A stretch of 64,000 nucleotides of DNA from Pseudomonas sp. GTDB lineage: Bacteria; Pseudomonadota; Gammaproteobacteria; Pseudomonadales; Pseudomonadaceae. Shown here piece by piece: positions 16,037-25,119 of the stretch. A model generated the notes under the pieces. It searched no databases. It was given only the letters and a program-made list of their open reading frames with translations, and was not told the origin of the DNA. The stretch covers positions 62,001 to 126,000 of the forward strand of contig NZ_JAUYGD010000089.1 in the NCBI RefSeq assembly GCF_030690725.1, written 5' to 3'. Both the position numbers and the translations under genes were made by a program. Every line of letters begins with the position of its first letter. Position 1 is the stretch's first letter.

Positions 16037-16336
16037 GGGGCAATCTTCATATGGCAATTAAACGAAACCCTCAGGCGGGTGCGATAAAGGCCGGCCAGGC
16101 GCATTGCCGTGAGCAGTTAGGCGCTCTGGATGGAGTGGCGCTATGCAGCTGCTCGCTGGGCAAATGGCCATGCAATCCACCCGGCGGGCCGACAGCAGAC
16201 AGACACTTGGCGAGCGCGGGGAGTTCACTCGGCGGCGGGTTGCGGGATGGATGGTTGGTATTTATGCGCAGCTTGCCGGGTGGTTCACAGCCTGGCTGGC
16301 CGCTCAACCTGAGGTTGCGTTCGCTAGCGCTAAAAA

Positions 16337-16367
16337 CAACAAACCCGGCACGTGGCCGGGTTTGTTG
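16337..16367 (-). terminator. Rho-independent terminator after fumarase
   Basis: A 13-base stem with core AAACCCGGC/GCCGGGTTT and a 5-base loop is followed on the minus strand by TTTTT. It ends fumarase transcription. The remaining 16037-16336 stretch shows no gene that I can support. Confidence 0.8.
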
Positions 16368-16382
16368 GGGTTGCCACAGGGC

Positions 16383-17906
16383 TTACTTGATCTCGACGGC
16401 CAGGCTGTCGTGGATCTTTTTGTTCCAGATTGCTGGACCTGTGATATGCACCGACTCGCCCTTGGTGTCGACCGCCACGGTAACTGGCATGTCTTTCACG
16501 TCGAACTCGTAGATGGCTTCCATACCCAGTTCGGCGAAGGCCACCACGCGCGACTTCTTGATCGCCTGGGCGACCAGGTAAGCAGCGCCGCCAACGGCCA
16601 TCAGGTACACGGCCTTGTTGTCCTTGATCGCTTCGATGGCGATCGGGCCGCGCTCGGATTTACCGATCATGCCCAGCAGGCCAGTGCTTTCGAGGATCTG
16701 CCGGGTGAACTTGTCCATCCGCGTAGCGGTGGTCGGGCCGGCTGGGCCTACCACTTCTTCGCGCACTGGATCGACCGGGCCAACGTAATAGATAAAGCGG
16801 CCTTTGAGATCGACCGGTAGCTCTTCACCCTTGTTCAGCATATCGACCATGCGCTTGTGCGCGGCGTCGCGGCCGGTGAGCATCTTGCCGTTGAGCAGCA
16901 CGGTTTCGCCCGGTTTCCAGCTCTGCACGTCTTCCGGAGTCAGGGTGTCGAGGTCGACGCGGCGCGCGCTCGGGCCGGCTTCCCAGACGATTTCCGGGTA
17001 GGCGGACAGATCCGGCGCTTCCAGCTCGGCCGGGCCGCTGCCGTCCAGCACGAAGTGGGCGTGACGGGTGGCGGCGCAGTTGGGGATCATGCACACCGGC
17101 AGGGAAGCGGCGTGGGTCGGGTAATCCATGATCTTCACGTCGAGCACGGTGGTCAGGCCGCCCAGGCCCTGGGCGCCGATGCCCAGTTGGTTGACCTTGT
17201 CGAACAGCTCCAAACGCATCTCTTCGATCTTGTTCTGCGGGCCGCGGGCTTTCAGCTCATGGATGTCGATGTGCTCCATCAGCACTTCCTTGGCCATTAC
17301 CGCAGCCTTCTCGGCGGTGCCGCCGATGCCGATGCCGAGCATGCCCGGTGGGCACCAGCCAGCGCCCATTTCCGGCACGGTTTTCAGTACCCAGTCGACG
17401 ATCGAGTCGGACGGGTTGAGCATGGCCATCTTCGATTTGTTCTCGGAGCCGCCGCCTTTGGCGGCGACGTCCACTTCCACCTTGTCGCCAGGGACGATGG
17501 AGTAGTGGATTACGGCCGGGGTGTTGTCCTTGGTGTTCTTCCGTGCGCCTGCTGGGTCGGCGAGGATCGAGGCACGCAGGACGTTTTCCGGCAGGTTGTA
17601 AGCGCGGCGCACGCCTTCGTTGATCATGTCGTCGACGCTCATGGTGGCGCCGGTCCAGCGCACGTCCATGCCGACGCGGATAAATACGGTGACGATGCCG
17701 GTGTCCTGGCAGATCGGCCGATGACCGGTGGCGCACATGCGCGAGTTGATCAGGATCTGCGCCATGGAGTCGCGCGCGGCGGGGGACTCTTCGCGCAGGT
17801 AGGCCTCATGCATGGCCTGGATAAAATCCACGGGGTGGTAATAGGAGATGAACTGCAGGGCGTCGGCGACGCTCTGGATCAGGTCGTCTTGCTTGATCAC
17901 GGTCAT
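16383..17906 (-). CDS. fumA: Class I (iron-sulphur) fumarate hydratase
   Basis: A 507-residue class I fumarase, which hydrates fumarate to malate in the TCA cycle using an oxygen-sensitive [4Fe-4S] cluster. Candidate cluster cysteines are in PICQDTG, GAGWCPPG and VCMIPNCAA. The N-terminal alpha-domain and C-terminal beta-domain (GKMLTGRDAAHKRMVDML, VGPAGPTTATRMD) are fused as in the Pseudomonas/E. coli enzymes. The ATG at 17906 is preceded by AAGGAG; in-frame upstream sequence has no family similarity. It is divergent from sadC, the same neighbourhood as PA4333 in P. aeruginosa. Confidence 0.95.
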   Translation of the reverse strand: MTVIKQDDLIQSVADALQFISYYHPVDFIQAMHEAYLREESPAARDSMAQILINSRMCATGHRPICQDTGIVTVFIRVGMDVRWTGATMSVDDMINEGVRRAYNLPENVLRASILADPAGARKNTKDNTPAVIHYSIVPGDKVEVDVAAKGGGSENKSKMAMLNPSDSIVDWVLKTVPEMGAGWCPPGMLGIGIGGTAEKAAVMAKEVLMEHIDIHELKARGPQNKIEEMRLELFDKVNQLGIGAQGLGGLTTVLDVKIMDYPTHAASLPVCMIPNCAATRHAHFVLDGSGPAELEAPDLSAYPEIVWEAGPSARRVDLDTLTPEDVQSWKPGETVLLNGKMLTGRDAAHKRMVDMLNKGEELPVDLKGRFIYYVGPVDPVREEVVGPAGPTTATRMDKFTRQILESTGLLGMIGKSERGPIAIEAIKDNKAVYLMAVGGAAYLVAQAIKKSRVVAFAELGMEAIYEFDVKDMPVTVAVDTKGESVHITGPAIWNKKIHDSLAVEIK

Positions 17907-18194
17907 GCTTGGCGCTCCTTTTTGTAGGGGTAGGAGTAGGGCAGGAACTTCGAACAGCGCTGGGTCACGGCCCGGCGCAGGGCTATCAAGGTCAAAGGAC
18001 AAGGCCAAAGCACAAGATAAAAAGGCGCGGCAGTATACCGCGCACGCTGTCAGGCGGACACCTGTACGGCCCCAGACCATGGTCGCTGATCGGCCATTTG
18101 AGCCGACTAATGACCTGGGCGCGGCCTAGGCATTGTCTGAGCACAGGGGTACAGTGGCGGCTAGATGCCAGCATGGGACGGAGCCCATAAACCC

Positions 18195-19322
18195 ATGAGC
18201 CTAAGTAGCCAGCGGGTAACCCAGCGATCTCTGCAAAGCCTGCTGCTGAAACGTTTCGGCATGGCAGTGGCGACCTATGCGCTGACCGGGCTGTTGTGCT
18301 GGATTGGCGTATTTGCCGGACTGTTTCATGCATCGCCTTTAACGGCTCTGAGCATCACCGCCTTGGCTGCACTTAGCCAGTTGGTGTTTCTCGGGCTGTT
18401 TCTGTCCCACTTCAATCTGCGTTTAGCCGACCCCAGCCTGACTGAACCCCAGGTGCTGGTGGCATTGGCTTGGCTGACCGTGCTGTTGTCGCTGTTCAGC
18501 GAAGGGCGCGGCAGCATGCTGGTGATCTATCTGCTGATTCTGCTGTTCGGCGTGTTCCAGTTGCCGCCGCGGGTGTTCGCTCGCTGTGCGCTGTTTGCCT
18601 TCTTTGGCTTTGCCGGCTTGAACCTGTATGAAGCCTATACCCTGCAGCTGAGCGAACCGCGTGTGGCGCTGATGCAGGCGTGCGTGCTGGCGGTGGTGCT
18701 GGTCTGGCTATGTCTGTTTGCCAGTTACGCCCAGGCCATGCGTCAGCGTATGCGCCAACGGCGTTTTGCCCTGCAGGCGCATCAGGACACGCTGCGTGGC
18801 ATGATGCGTCAGCTCGAAGACCTGGCCGCCACCGATGAGTTGACCGGTCTGTGTAATCGCCGGCACTTCCTGCGCCTGGCCAGCCGTGAGCTGGAAGGAC
18901 TGCGCAACGGGCGCCAGCATGGTTTGGCGCTGCTCGATCTCGATCATTTCAAGCGGATCAACGATATCCATGGCCACGCCGCCGGGGATCGGGTTCTGCA
19001 GACGTTCGCCGCCGTCGCCCGCGCCTGCCTGCGCGATGGTGATGTGGTAGCCCGCTACGGCGGTGAGGAATTTGTGTTGTTGTTACCCAATACCGAAGCC
19101 GATCAGTTCACCGCCTGTTGCGAGCGCCTGCGTGAGGCCTTTAGCCGCGCCGAGCCGCTGGGTGTGAAAGTAGCCAGCCTGAGCGTGTCCATCGGCATGA
19201 CCCTGCTGACCGTGCACGATGATCTCGACGAAGCCCTGCAACGTGCCGACCAGGCGCTGTACCAGGCCAAACGCGACGGGCGTAACCGTTGCGCGGCGAC
19301 CTGGGAGGATGTGGATGCCTGA
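18195..19322 (+). CDS. sadC: Membrane diguanylate cyclase, SadC-like
   Basis: A 375-residue inner-membrane enzyme with about six hydrophobic helices in the first 190 residues, then a GGDEF domain with the active-site motif GGEEF (RYGGEEFVLLLPNT) and DELTGLCNRRHF before it. It should make cyclic-di-GMP from two GTP. An RxxD inhibitory site is not evident. Gene order (fumarase, this gene, ferredoxin reductase, enoyl-CoA hydratase, pyruvate kinase) matches P. aeruginosa sadC, which promotes surface attachment. The start is uncertain: an ATG at 18165 is also possible. The next gene overlaps its last eight bases. Confidence 0.82.
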   Translation: MSLSSQRVTQRSLQSLLLKRFGMAVATYALTGLLCWIGVFAGLFHASPLTALSITALAALSQLVFLGLFLSHFNLRLADPSLTEPQVLVALAWLTVLLSLFSEGRGSMLVIYLLILLFGVFQLPPRVFARCALFAFFGFAGLNLYEAYTLQLSEPRVALMQACVLAVVLVWLCLFASYAQAMRQRMRQRRFALQAHQDTLRGMMRQLEDLAATDELTGLCNRRHFLRLASRELEGLRNGRQHGLALLDLDHFKRINDIHGHAAGDRVLQTFAAVARACLRDGDVVARYGGEEFVLLLPNTEADQFTACCERLREAFSRAEPLGVKVASLSVSIGMTLLTVHDDLDEALQRADQALYQAKRDGRNRCAATWEDVDA

Positions 19323-20256
19323 GTTACGGGCCGCTGATCGCTGCCTTGAGGTCGCCCCCGCCAGTAACCTGCTGGACAGCCTGCTGGCTGCCGGCATCGC
19401 CGTGCCCTACAGCTGCCGCGCCGGCAGTTGCCATGCCTGCCTGGTGCGTTGCGTGGGCGGCGAATTGCTCGATGGCAAACCGGAAGCCCTGGACGCTGCG
19501 CGGCGTGAGCAGGGCTGGCGCTTAGCTTGCCAGTGTCGGGTGGTCGAGGATGTGCAGATCGAGGTGTTCGACCCGCTGCGCGATGCGGCCCCTGCCGTTA
19601 TTCACAGTTGTGATTGGCTCAGCAGCGATGTGCTGCGCCTGCGGCTGGCCCCACAGCGGCCGCTGCGCTACAGCGCCGGCCAGCACCTGCAACTCTGGAT
19701 TGAGGACGGCATTGCCCGGCCATATTCCTTGGCCAGCGTGCCGGGCGATGATCCTTGGTTGGAGTTTCATATCGATTGCCGTCAGGGCGGCGCGTTTGCC
19801 ACGGCGGCGCGGGCATTTCAGCCCGGCGACGGTCTGCGCTTGGGCGAGTTGCGCGGTGCGGCGCTGCACTATGACCCGGACTGGCAAACCCGCCCGCTCT
19901 GGCTGATGGCCGCCGGTACCGGGCTGGCGCCGCTGTACGGGGTGCTGCGCGAGGCACTACGGCAGGATCATCAAGGCGCGATCCGGGTTATTCACCTGGC
20001 CCATGATGCGTCCGCGCATTACCTGGCTGAGCCCTTGTGGGCTTTGGCGGCCAGCCATCCTCAGCTGCAGGTTGAGCTGCTGGTTGCGGCCGAGTTGCCG
20101 GCTGCTTTGGCCGAACTGCGCCTTGTTTCACGGCAAACCATCGCCTTACTCTGCGGCCACCCCGACAGCGTCGAAACCTTTGCGCGCCGCCTGTATCTGG
20201 CGGGTTTACCGCGTAGCCAGGTTTTCGCTGACGTCTTTTTGCCCCACGCGCGCTAG
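19315..20256 (+). CDS. Ferredoxin/FAD-dependent NAD(P)H reductase
   Basis: A 313-residue iron-sulphur flavoprotein. The N-terminal plant-type [2Fe-2S] ferredoxin domain has Cys34, Cys39, Cys42 and Cys72 (PYSCRAGSCHACLVRC..LACQC). The rest is an FNR-type reductase with the FAD motif RPYSLAS and the pyridine-nucleotide region MAAGTGLAPLYGVL. It passes electrons from NAD(P)H to an oxygenase or other acceptor that is not obvious here. GGAGG lies seven bases before the ATG, inside the end of sadC, so translation is likely coupled to sadC. This matches the P. aeruginosa order. Confidence 0.9.
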   Translation: MPELRAADRCLEVAPASNLLDSLLAAGIAVPYSCRAGSCHACLVRCVGGELLDGKPEALDAARREQGWRLACQCRVVEDVQIEVFDPLRDAAPAVIHSCDWLSSDVLRLRLAPQRPLRYSAGQHLQLWIEDGIARPYSLASVPGDDPWLEFHIDCRQGGAFATAARAFQPGDGLRLGELRGAALHYDPDWQTRPLWLMAAGTGLAPLYGVLREALRQDHQGAIRVIHLAHDASAHYLAEPLWALAASHPQLQVELLVAAELPAALAELRLVSRQTIALLCGHPDSVETFARRLYLAGLPRSQVFADVFLPHAR

Positions 20257-20302
20257 CCGTTCAGGTTCTCAGCTCGCGGGTGGCCTGCCGTGAGGATTGA
20301 TG

Positions 20303-21076
20303 ATGAGCGAGCACCTGCTGGTTGAGCGTGAACAAGGGCTGTTGACCCTGCGCATGCACCGCCCTGACAAGAAGAATGCCCTGACCCGCGCCATGTACAG
20401 CGGCATGGCTGAAGTGCTGGTGCAGGCTGATCAGGATAAAAGCGTGCGCGCTGTGCTGATCAGCGGCGGCGAGAGCTGCTTTACCAGCGGCAATGATGTC
20501 GCCGACTTTATCAAGGCGCCGCCGACTGGCCTGAACAGTGAAGTGTTCCAGTTTATGCAGGCGCTGTTCGAGTTCAGCAAACCAGTGGTGGCCGCGGTCA
20601 ACGGACCGGCGGTGGGCATCGGCACCACCATGCTGCTGCACTGCGACCTGGTGTATGTCAGCCGCGATGCCACCTTGAAGATGCCCTTCGTCAACCTTGG
20701 CCTGTGTCCTGAATACGGTTCCAGCTTGATCCTGCCGCGTTTGCTCGGCCACGCCCGCGCTGCCGAACTGCTGCTGCTCGGGCAGAGCTTTACCGGTGAG
20801 CAGGCCGCAATCTGGGGCATCGCCAATCAGGCGCTGGATAGCGGCGCGGCAACCCTGGCCAAGGCTCGGGAAATGGCGATGCGCTTTCACCAACTGGCAC
20901 CGGCAGCAGTGGCTGACAGCAAACGCCTGATGCGTGCGCCGGATCGCGAGCAACTGCGTAGGGTTATCGAGGAGGAGGGCGCCTTGTTCGGCCAGCGTTT
21001 GCGCTCGCCAGAAGCTATCGAAGCGCTGACTGCCTTTATGCAGCGGCGCACGCCGGATTTCAGCAAGTTCGCCTGA
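20303..21076 (+). CDS. Enoyl-CoA hydratase/isomerase family protein
   Basis: A 257-residue crotonase-fold protein. The oxyanion-hole region GGESCFTSGNDVADF and the second motif AAVNGPAVGIGTTMLLHCDLVYVS are clear. An Asp or Glu is present near the usual catalytic site (FVNLGLCPEYGSSLILPRLLG). It may hydrate or isomerise an unsaturated acyl-CoA in fatty-acid or related catabolism; the substrate is not known. Of three tandem start codons, the ATG at 20303 has the best spacing from GAGG. It is followed by a strong terminator, so it ends the sadC operon. Confidence 0.9.
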   Translation: MSEHLLVEREQGLLTLRMHRPDKKNALTRAMYSGMAEVLVQADQDKSVRAVLISGGESCFTSGNDVADFIKAPPTGLNSEVFQFMQALFEFSKPVVAAVNGPAVGIGTTMLLHCDLVYVSRDATLKMPFVNLGLCPEYGSSLILPRLLGHARAAELLLLGQSFTGEQAAIWGIANQALDSGAATLAKAREMAMRFHQLAPAAVADSKRLMRAPDREQLRRVIEEEGALFGQRLRSPEAIEALTAFMQRRTPDFSKFA

Positions 21077-21091
21077 TGCCCTGAGGCAAAC

Positions 21092-21121
21092 AAAAAGGCC
21101 GCTCGATTGAGCGGCCTTTTT
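21092..21121 (+). terminator. Rho-independent terminator
   Basis: AAAAAGGCCGCTC and GAGCGGCCTTTTT form a stem with a GATT loop just after the enoyl-CoA hydratase gene. Confidence 0.9.
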
Positions 21122-21139
21122 CGTTGCGCTGGGTAGCCT

Positions 21140-21280
21140 AGAGCCTTTTTACGATCTCGCGAGCTAGAGACCTGCAAGGCAAAAACAGGCGAGGAAGCGG
21201 AGTGTACTTTTGTACATGAGCATTCCGAGCCTGTTTTTAACGCAGCAGGGCCGACGCGCAGCAGATCATAAACAGGCTCT
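21140..21280. repeat. 141-base element with nested inverted repeats (MITE/REP-like)
   Basis: The ends are imperfect inverted repeats (21140-21156 and 21264-21280, 15 of 17 matching, AGAGCCT...). Inside, AAAAACAGGC (21181-21190) pairs with GCCTGTTTTT (21229-21238) around a small TGTAC..GTACA dyad. The right end touches the pyruvate kinase stop codon. It has no coding frame that looks real. I judge it a dispersed non-coding repeat that can fold into a long hairpin. Confidence 0.6.
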
Positions 21281-22731
21281 TACACCAGTGCTTCACCTAC
21301 ATGCAGCAGCTTCATGGTGTTGGTGCCGCCGATGGTGTGGTAGCTGTCGCCCTTGGTCAGGATCACCCAGTCACCGGCCTGCACCACGCCGCGCTTGAGC
21401 AGCTCGTCCACCGCGGCCTGGCTGACTTCCGCCGGTTGCAAGGCGGCTGGGTCGAACGGCACGGTGTAGACGCCGCGGAACATGGCCGCGCGGGCCTGGG
21501 TTTCGCGGTGCGGAGAGAAGGCGAAGATAGGCACAGAAGAACGGATGCGCGACATGATCAGCGGGGTATAGCCACTTTCGGTCAGCGCGATAATCGCTTT
21601 CACACCGGGGAAGTGGTTGGCCGTGTACATGGCCGCCAGGGCGATGCTTTCGTCGCAGCGCTCGAACTCGGTGCCCATACGGTGGCTGGAGGTCTTGCTG
21701 GTCGGGTGCTTTTCCGCGCCCAGGCAGATGCGCGCCATAGCCTGCACCGCTTCCAGCGGGTAGGCGCCGGCGGCGCTTTCCGCCGAGAGCATCACCGCAT
21801 CGGTGTAGTCGAGCACGGCGTTGGCCACGTCGGAGACTTCCGCGCGGGTCGGCATCGGGTTCTGGATCATCGACTCCATCATCTGCGTCGCTGTGATCAC
21901 CGCCTTGTTGTGGCGGCGCGCGTGCAGAATGATTTTCTTCTGGATGCCGCACAGCTCGGCGTCGCCGATCTCCACACCCAGGTCACCACGGGCCACCATC
22001 ACCGCGTCACTGGCGCGGATCAGACCGTCGAGGGTTTCGTCGTCGGCTACTGCTTCGGCGCGTTCGATCTTGGCCACCAGCCAGGCGGTGCCGCCTGCTT
22101 CATCACGTAGCTTGCGCGCGTAATGCATGTCGTCGGCATCGCGCGGGAAGGACACGGCCAGGTAATCCAGCTCCATCTCGGCGGCAAGCTTGATATCGGC
22201 TTTGTCTTTCTCGGTCAGTGCTGGCGCGGTCAGGCCGCCGCCACGGCGGTTGATGCCTTTATGGTCGGACAGCGGGCCGCCGATGATCACTTCGCAGTGC
22301 AGGGCATCGCTGGTAGCGCTGACGACGCGCATCACCACGCGGCCGTCGTCGAGCAGCAGCTCGTCACCGACGCCGCAATCCTTGACCAGATCCGGGTAGT
22401 CGATGCCGACGATGTCTTGCGTACCGGCAGTCAGCGGGTGGCTGGTGGAGAAGGTGAAGCGGTCACCGAGTTTGAGTTCGATGCGCTTGTTGGCGAATTT
22501 GGCGATGCGGATTTTTGGGCCTTGCAGGTCGCCGAGCAGGGCAACGTGGCGGCCATGCTTGGCGGCCAGTTCGCGCACCAGCTTGGCGCGGGCTTTGTGC
22601 TCATCGGGCGAGCCGTGGGAGAAGTTCAGGCGGGCGACATCCAGGCCAGCGATGATCAGCTGTTCAAGCACTTCGGGGCTGTTGCTGGATGGGCCGAGGG
22701 TGGCAACGATTTTGGTGCGGCGAAAGGTCAT
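21280..22731 (-). CDS. pykA: Pyruvate kinase
   Basis: A 483-residue pyruvate kinase, which makes pyruvate and ATP from phosphoenolpyruvate at the end of glycolysis. The N-terminus RRTKIVATLGPSS, the substrate/metal site MVARGDLGVEIG and the motif ITATQMMESMI are all present, followed by a complete C-terminal allosteric domain. The ATG at 22731 follows GGAG at seven bases. It is convergent with the sadC operon. P. aeruginosa calls the gene at this locus pykA, which is why I use that name. Confidence 0.95.
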   Translation of the reverse strand: MTFRRTKIVATLGPSSNSPEVLEQLIIAGLDVARLNFSHGSPDEHKARAKLVRELAAKHGRHVALLGDLQGPKIRIAKFANKRIELKLGDRFTFSTSHPLTAGTQDIVGIDYPDLVKDCGVGDELLLDDGRVVMRVVSATSDALHCEVIIGGPLSDHKGINRRGGGLTAPALTEKDKADIKLAAEMELDYLAVSFPRDADDMHYARKLRDEAGGTAWLVAKIERAEAVADDETLDGLIRASDAVMVARGDLGVEIGDAELCGIQKKIILHARRHNKAVITATQMMESMIQNPMPTRAEVSDVANAVLDYTDAVMLSAESAAGAYPLEAVQAMARICLGAEKHPTSKTSSHRMGTEFERCDESIALAAMYTANHFPGVKAIIALTESGYTPLIMSRIRSSVPIFAFSPHRETQARAAMFRGVYTVPFDPAALQPAEVSQAAVDELLKRGVVQAGDWVILTKGDSYHTIGGTNTMKLLHVGEALV

Positions 22732-22819
22732 GCACAGACTCCTGAGTTGCATCTGAGCACGAGGCTACTATGCCGCAACGCTGTAGTCATTGTTCCTCTG
22801 CACTACCTTGGCAGGCCTG

Positions 22820-23617
22820 CTAGCGATTGAGTGCCTGGTCCAGATGACGGGCGGCTTTGTTGTTCAGCTCGCTGCCGGGGTATTGCACCAGCAGGCGACG
22901 CAGGTAGGTGATGGCCTTGTCGCGGCTGGCCTGCGGGTTGTCCGGGGCCAGGTACATCAGGCCGAGCTGGTAGAGGGCCTTTTCCTTGATATCGGCAGTA
23001 ATACCGGGGTCGCTCAAGGCCAGCAGGTACAACTCTTCGGCTTCACCGACGCGGTTTTTCAGCACAGCGCGGCGCGACAATAGGGTCATGTCCGGGTCGA
23101 GGCTGGGCTTGTAAAGGTCGAGCTGCTGATTGGGCTTCCAGTGCGCGAGCAGCTCGCGCGAGGTTTTGTGCACCGGCTCGTCTGCCCGTTCGCGGATCAT
23201 CACAATCCGTGCCTCGGCCCGTTCGGCGGCGCGGCTGGCGGGGAACTGGTTGAGCACCTGATAGAAGTAGTTGAGCGCCTTGTTGTCGTCGCGCTGCTCG
23301 TTGAAGCGGTTCATATAGAGCAAGCCGATCTGATAAAGCGAGATCGCACGCACCTCGTCGCTGAGCTTCTCGTCACGGTAACCGGTGAGGTACAGCTGCT
23401 CGGCCTGCTCGCTTTTGGCGTCGCGGATGGCCTGGGCGCTGTAGGTCAGCAGGTCGCCTTCATCCTCGATGGCCGCGAGCATGCGGTTGTTCTTCAGGGT
23501 CTTGTATTCGACCACTTCGTTGGTGGTGATCTGCGCAATAAACAGTGGCGTGGTGGGCGAGCAGGCGCTCAAGAGGGCGGTACACAGCAGCACTAGCAGG
23601 CGAGAGGAAGACGACAT
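22820..23617 (-). CDS. TPR-type outer-membrane lipoprotein
   Basis: A 265-residue lipoprotein with lipobox LLSAC near residue 19 and tetratricopeptide-like repeats (RAISLYQIGLLYMNRFNEQRDDNKALNYFYQVLNQFP; EKALYQLGLMYLAPDNPQASRDKAITYLRRLLVQYP). It probably sits on the inner face of the outer membrane and binds proteins. GGAG precedes the ATG at 23617. It follows pykA on the same strand and is divergent from another small TPR-like lipoprotein. Function not recognised. Confidence 0.8.
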   Translation of the reverse strand: MSSSSRLLVLLCTALLSACSPTTPLFIAQITTNEVVEYKTLKNNRMLAAIEDEGDLLTYSAQAIRDAKSEQAEQLYLTGYRDEKLSDEVRAISLYQIGLLYMNRFNEQRDDNKALNYFYQVLNQFPASRAAERAEARIVMIRERADEPVHKTSRELLAHWKPNQQLDLYKPSLDPDMTLLSRRAVLKNRVGEAEELYLLALSDPGITADIKEKALYQLGLMYLAPDNPQASRDKAITYLRRLLVQYPGSELNNKAARHLDQALNR

Positions 23618-23766
23618 GACAGCTCCTGGGCGCAATGGCCGTTGCGCGCCAGTCTAGTCAGGCGTGCGGGCGCTGGCCAAGTGGCTGGCGGCATTACCCA
23701 TCAGAGGATATGTTGCTGCAGAATTTTCCCCAGCAGTCGATACACTGCTCATCGGAGGAGAGGCTT

Positions 23767-24141
23767 ATGCGCATACTGTTTATTGTTCTGCTGGTGGTGG
23801 GTGTAGCGGGGTGCAACCGTTACTCTTTTGATCATCACCTCAATAGTGCCTACGAGGCCTACGACCGTGGTGAGTGCGAGGCGGCCATCCTGTCGCTGTC
23901 CAAGGCTGAGCGCAACAGCCGCTCGCGGCGTTATATGCAGCCGGAAATCTCCCTGTTGCGCGGCCAGTGCCTGGAACGTCAGGCGCTGTTCGTTGATGCG
24001 ATGCAGACCTATCAGTTCATCACCACCCATTACCCGGCCAGCGAATACGCCTACCGCGCTCGCGCGCGTATGGATACCCTGCGTCAGTTGGGGCATGACA
24101 GTGTCGATGTGGCGGTCAAGGTCAATCCGGTCAAGCCCTGA
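23767..24141 (+). CDS. Small TPR-like lipoprotein
   Basis: A 124-residue protein with a lipobox (VVGVAGC, Cys at residue 16) and one or two TPR-like helices (SAYEAYDRGECEAAILSLSKAERNS; DAMQTYQFITTHYPASEYAYRARARMDTL), similar in style to the divergent lipoprotein at 22820-23617. GGAGGAGAGG lies before the ATG. It could form a pair with that lipoprotein, an inference from position only. No enzyme motif. Confidence 0.78.
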   Translation: MRILFIVLLVVGVAGCNRYSFDHHLNSAYEAYDRGECEAAILSLSKAERNSRSRRYMQPEISLLRGQCLERQALFVDAMQTYQFITTHYPASEYAYRARARMDTLRQLGHDSVDVAVKVNPVKP

Positions 24142-24209
24142 CCGCTGGTCGTTACAGGCCATAGAAGGCTCTACTCGGCAGTAAGCTGAGACTTTACGGG
24201 AGGGAATCC

Positions 24210-24632
24210 ATGCGCGTTTTGTTGTGCCTGTTGTTATTGCCCGGGTTGGCTGCTGCGGAAATCTATCGCTGGACCGATGCCAACGGCCAGGTGCATTTCG
24301 GCCAGCGCCCTGCGGCGGCAGGGGCCGAAAAGGTCGAAGTCAAACCGCAGGTGGTTGAGCGTGACCAACTGACCCGTGAGCGCGAAGAACGCACCAATCG
24401 CTTCTACGACGCGCGCCGCGAGGAGCAGGCGCAGGCTTCGGCGGTCGCTGCGGAAAACCAGGCCAAGCGTGCCGAGGAGTGTCGCGAATTGCGCAAAAAA
24501 CTGGCCTCGATTCCCGAAGGACGCAGCTATTACCGCACTGAGGCGGATGGGCAGCGTAGTTATTACAGTGATGAACAGGTCGATACCGCTCGTCAGCAAC
24601 TGCAGAGCCGGGTGTCTGAACGCTGTTCCTGA
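24210..24632 (+). CDS. DUF4124-domain exported protein
   Basis: A 140-residue protein with a signal peptide (RVLLCLLLLPGLAAA) followed directly by a DUF4124 beta domain (EIYRWTDANGQVHFGQRP), then a charged helical stretch (about 45-105) and a Tyr-rich tail. DUF4124 proteins are common in the periplasm of Pseudomonas; their role is unknown. GGGAGGGAATCC precedes the ATG. It follows a small lipoprotein gene and precedes a PilZ gene on the same strand. Confidence 0.82.
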   Translation: MRVLLCLLLLPGLAAAEIYRWTDANGQVHFGQRPAAAGAEKVEVKPQVVERDQLTREREERTNRFYDARREEQAQASAVAAENQAKRAEECRELRKKLASIPEGRSYYRTEADGQRSYYSDEQVDTARQQLQSRVSERCS

Positions 24633-24692
24633 AACTGGTTTAAGCGCAGTAGTGAGGCCATACTCAATGGCCATCTATAGCGATTTGCCACT

Positions 24693-25055
24693 ATGCCCAA
24701 GCATATTCAGCGCAGCATCGAACGCCATCAGCTGCCCTACTACCTGAAGGTGTTCAACCGCATCACCGACAAGCCCATGGGCTATATCGGTAACGTCTCC
24801 CTGGACGGGCTGATGCTGATCAGCCAGCTGCCGCTGCTGGTGGGCGCGCGTTTTGACATGCGCCTGAAGATCCCCGGGCACGATGCGCCGCACTACATCG
24901 ATTTCTCCGCCACCTGCCAATGGTCTCGCGAGGATGTCAGCCCTGGCTGCTATGACTCCGGCTTCGCCCTGGTCGCTCCGCCCGGCGACTATGTCGAGAT
25001 GGTCGATGCGCTGCGCCATTACTTCAGCTTCCGCCCTATGGCTGCATCGGCCTGA
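24693..25055 (+). CDS. PilZ-domain protein
   Basis: A 120-residue protein that is essentially a single PilZ beta-barrel. The second cyclic-di-GMP motif (D/N)xSxxG is present as GNVSLDGLML; the first, RxxxR, may be supplied by RSIER at residues 8-12. It may bind c-di-GMP and act as a small effector; sadC, which makes that messenger, is 5 kb away. No strong ribosome site is seen before the ATG, so the start is less certain. It ends at a bidirectional terminator. Confidence 0.82.
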   Translation: MPKHIQRSIERHQLPYYLKVFNRITDKPMGYIGNVSLDGLMLISQLPLLVGARFDMRLKIPGHDAPHYIDFSATCQWSREDVSPGCYDSGFALVAPPGDYVEMVDALRHYFSFRPMAASA

Positions 25056-25075
25056 CTTGACCACGTTCGGCAAGC

Positions 25076-25109
25076 AATAAAAAACCGCCCAGAGAGGCGG
25101 TTTTTTATT
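25076..25109. terminator. Bidirectional rho-independent terminator
   Basis: AATAAAAAACCGCC and GGCGGTTTTTTATT enclose a 6-base loop. It serves the PilZ gene on the plus strand and mqo on the minus strand. Confidence 0.9.
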
Positions 25110-25119
25110 GCAGCGCGGT

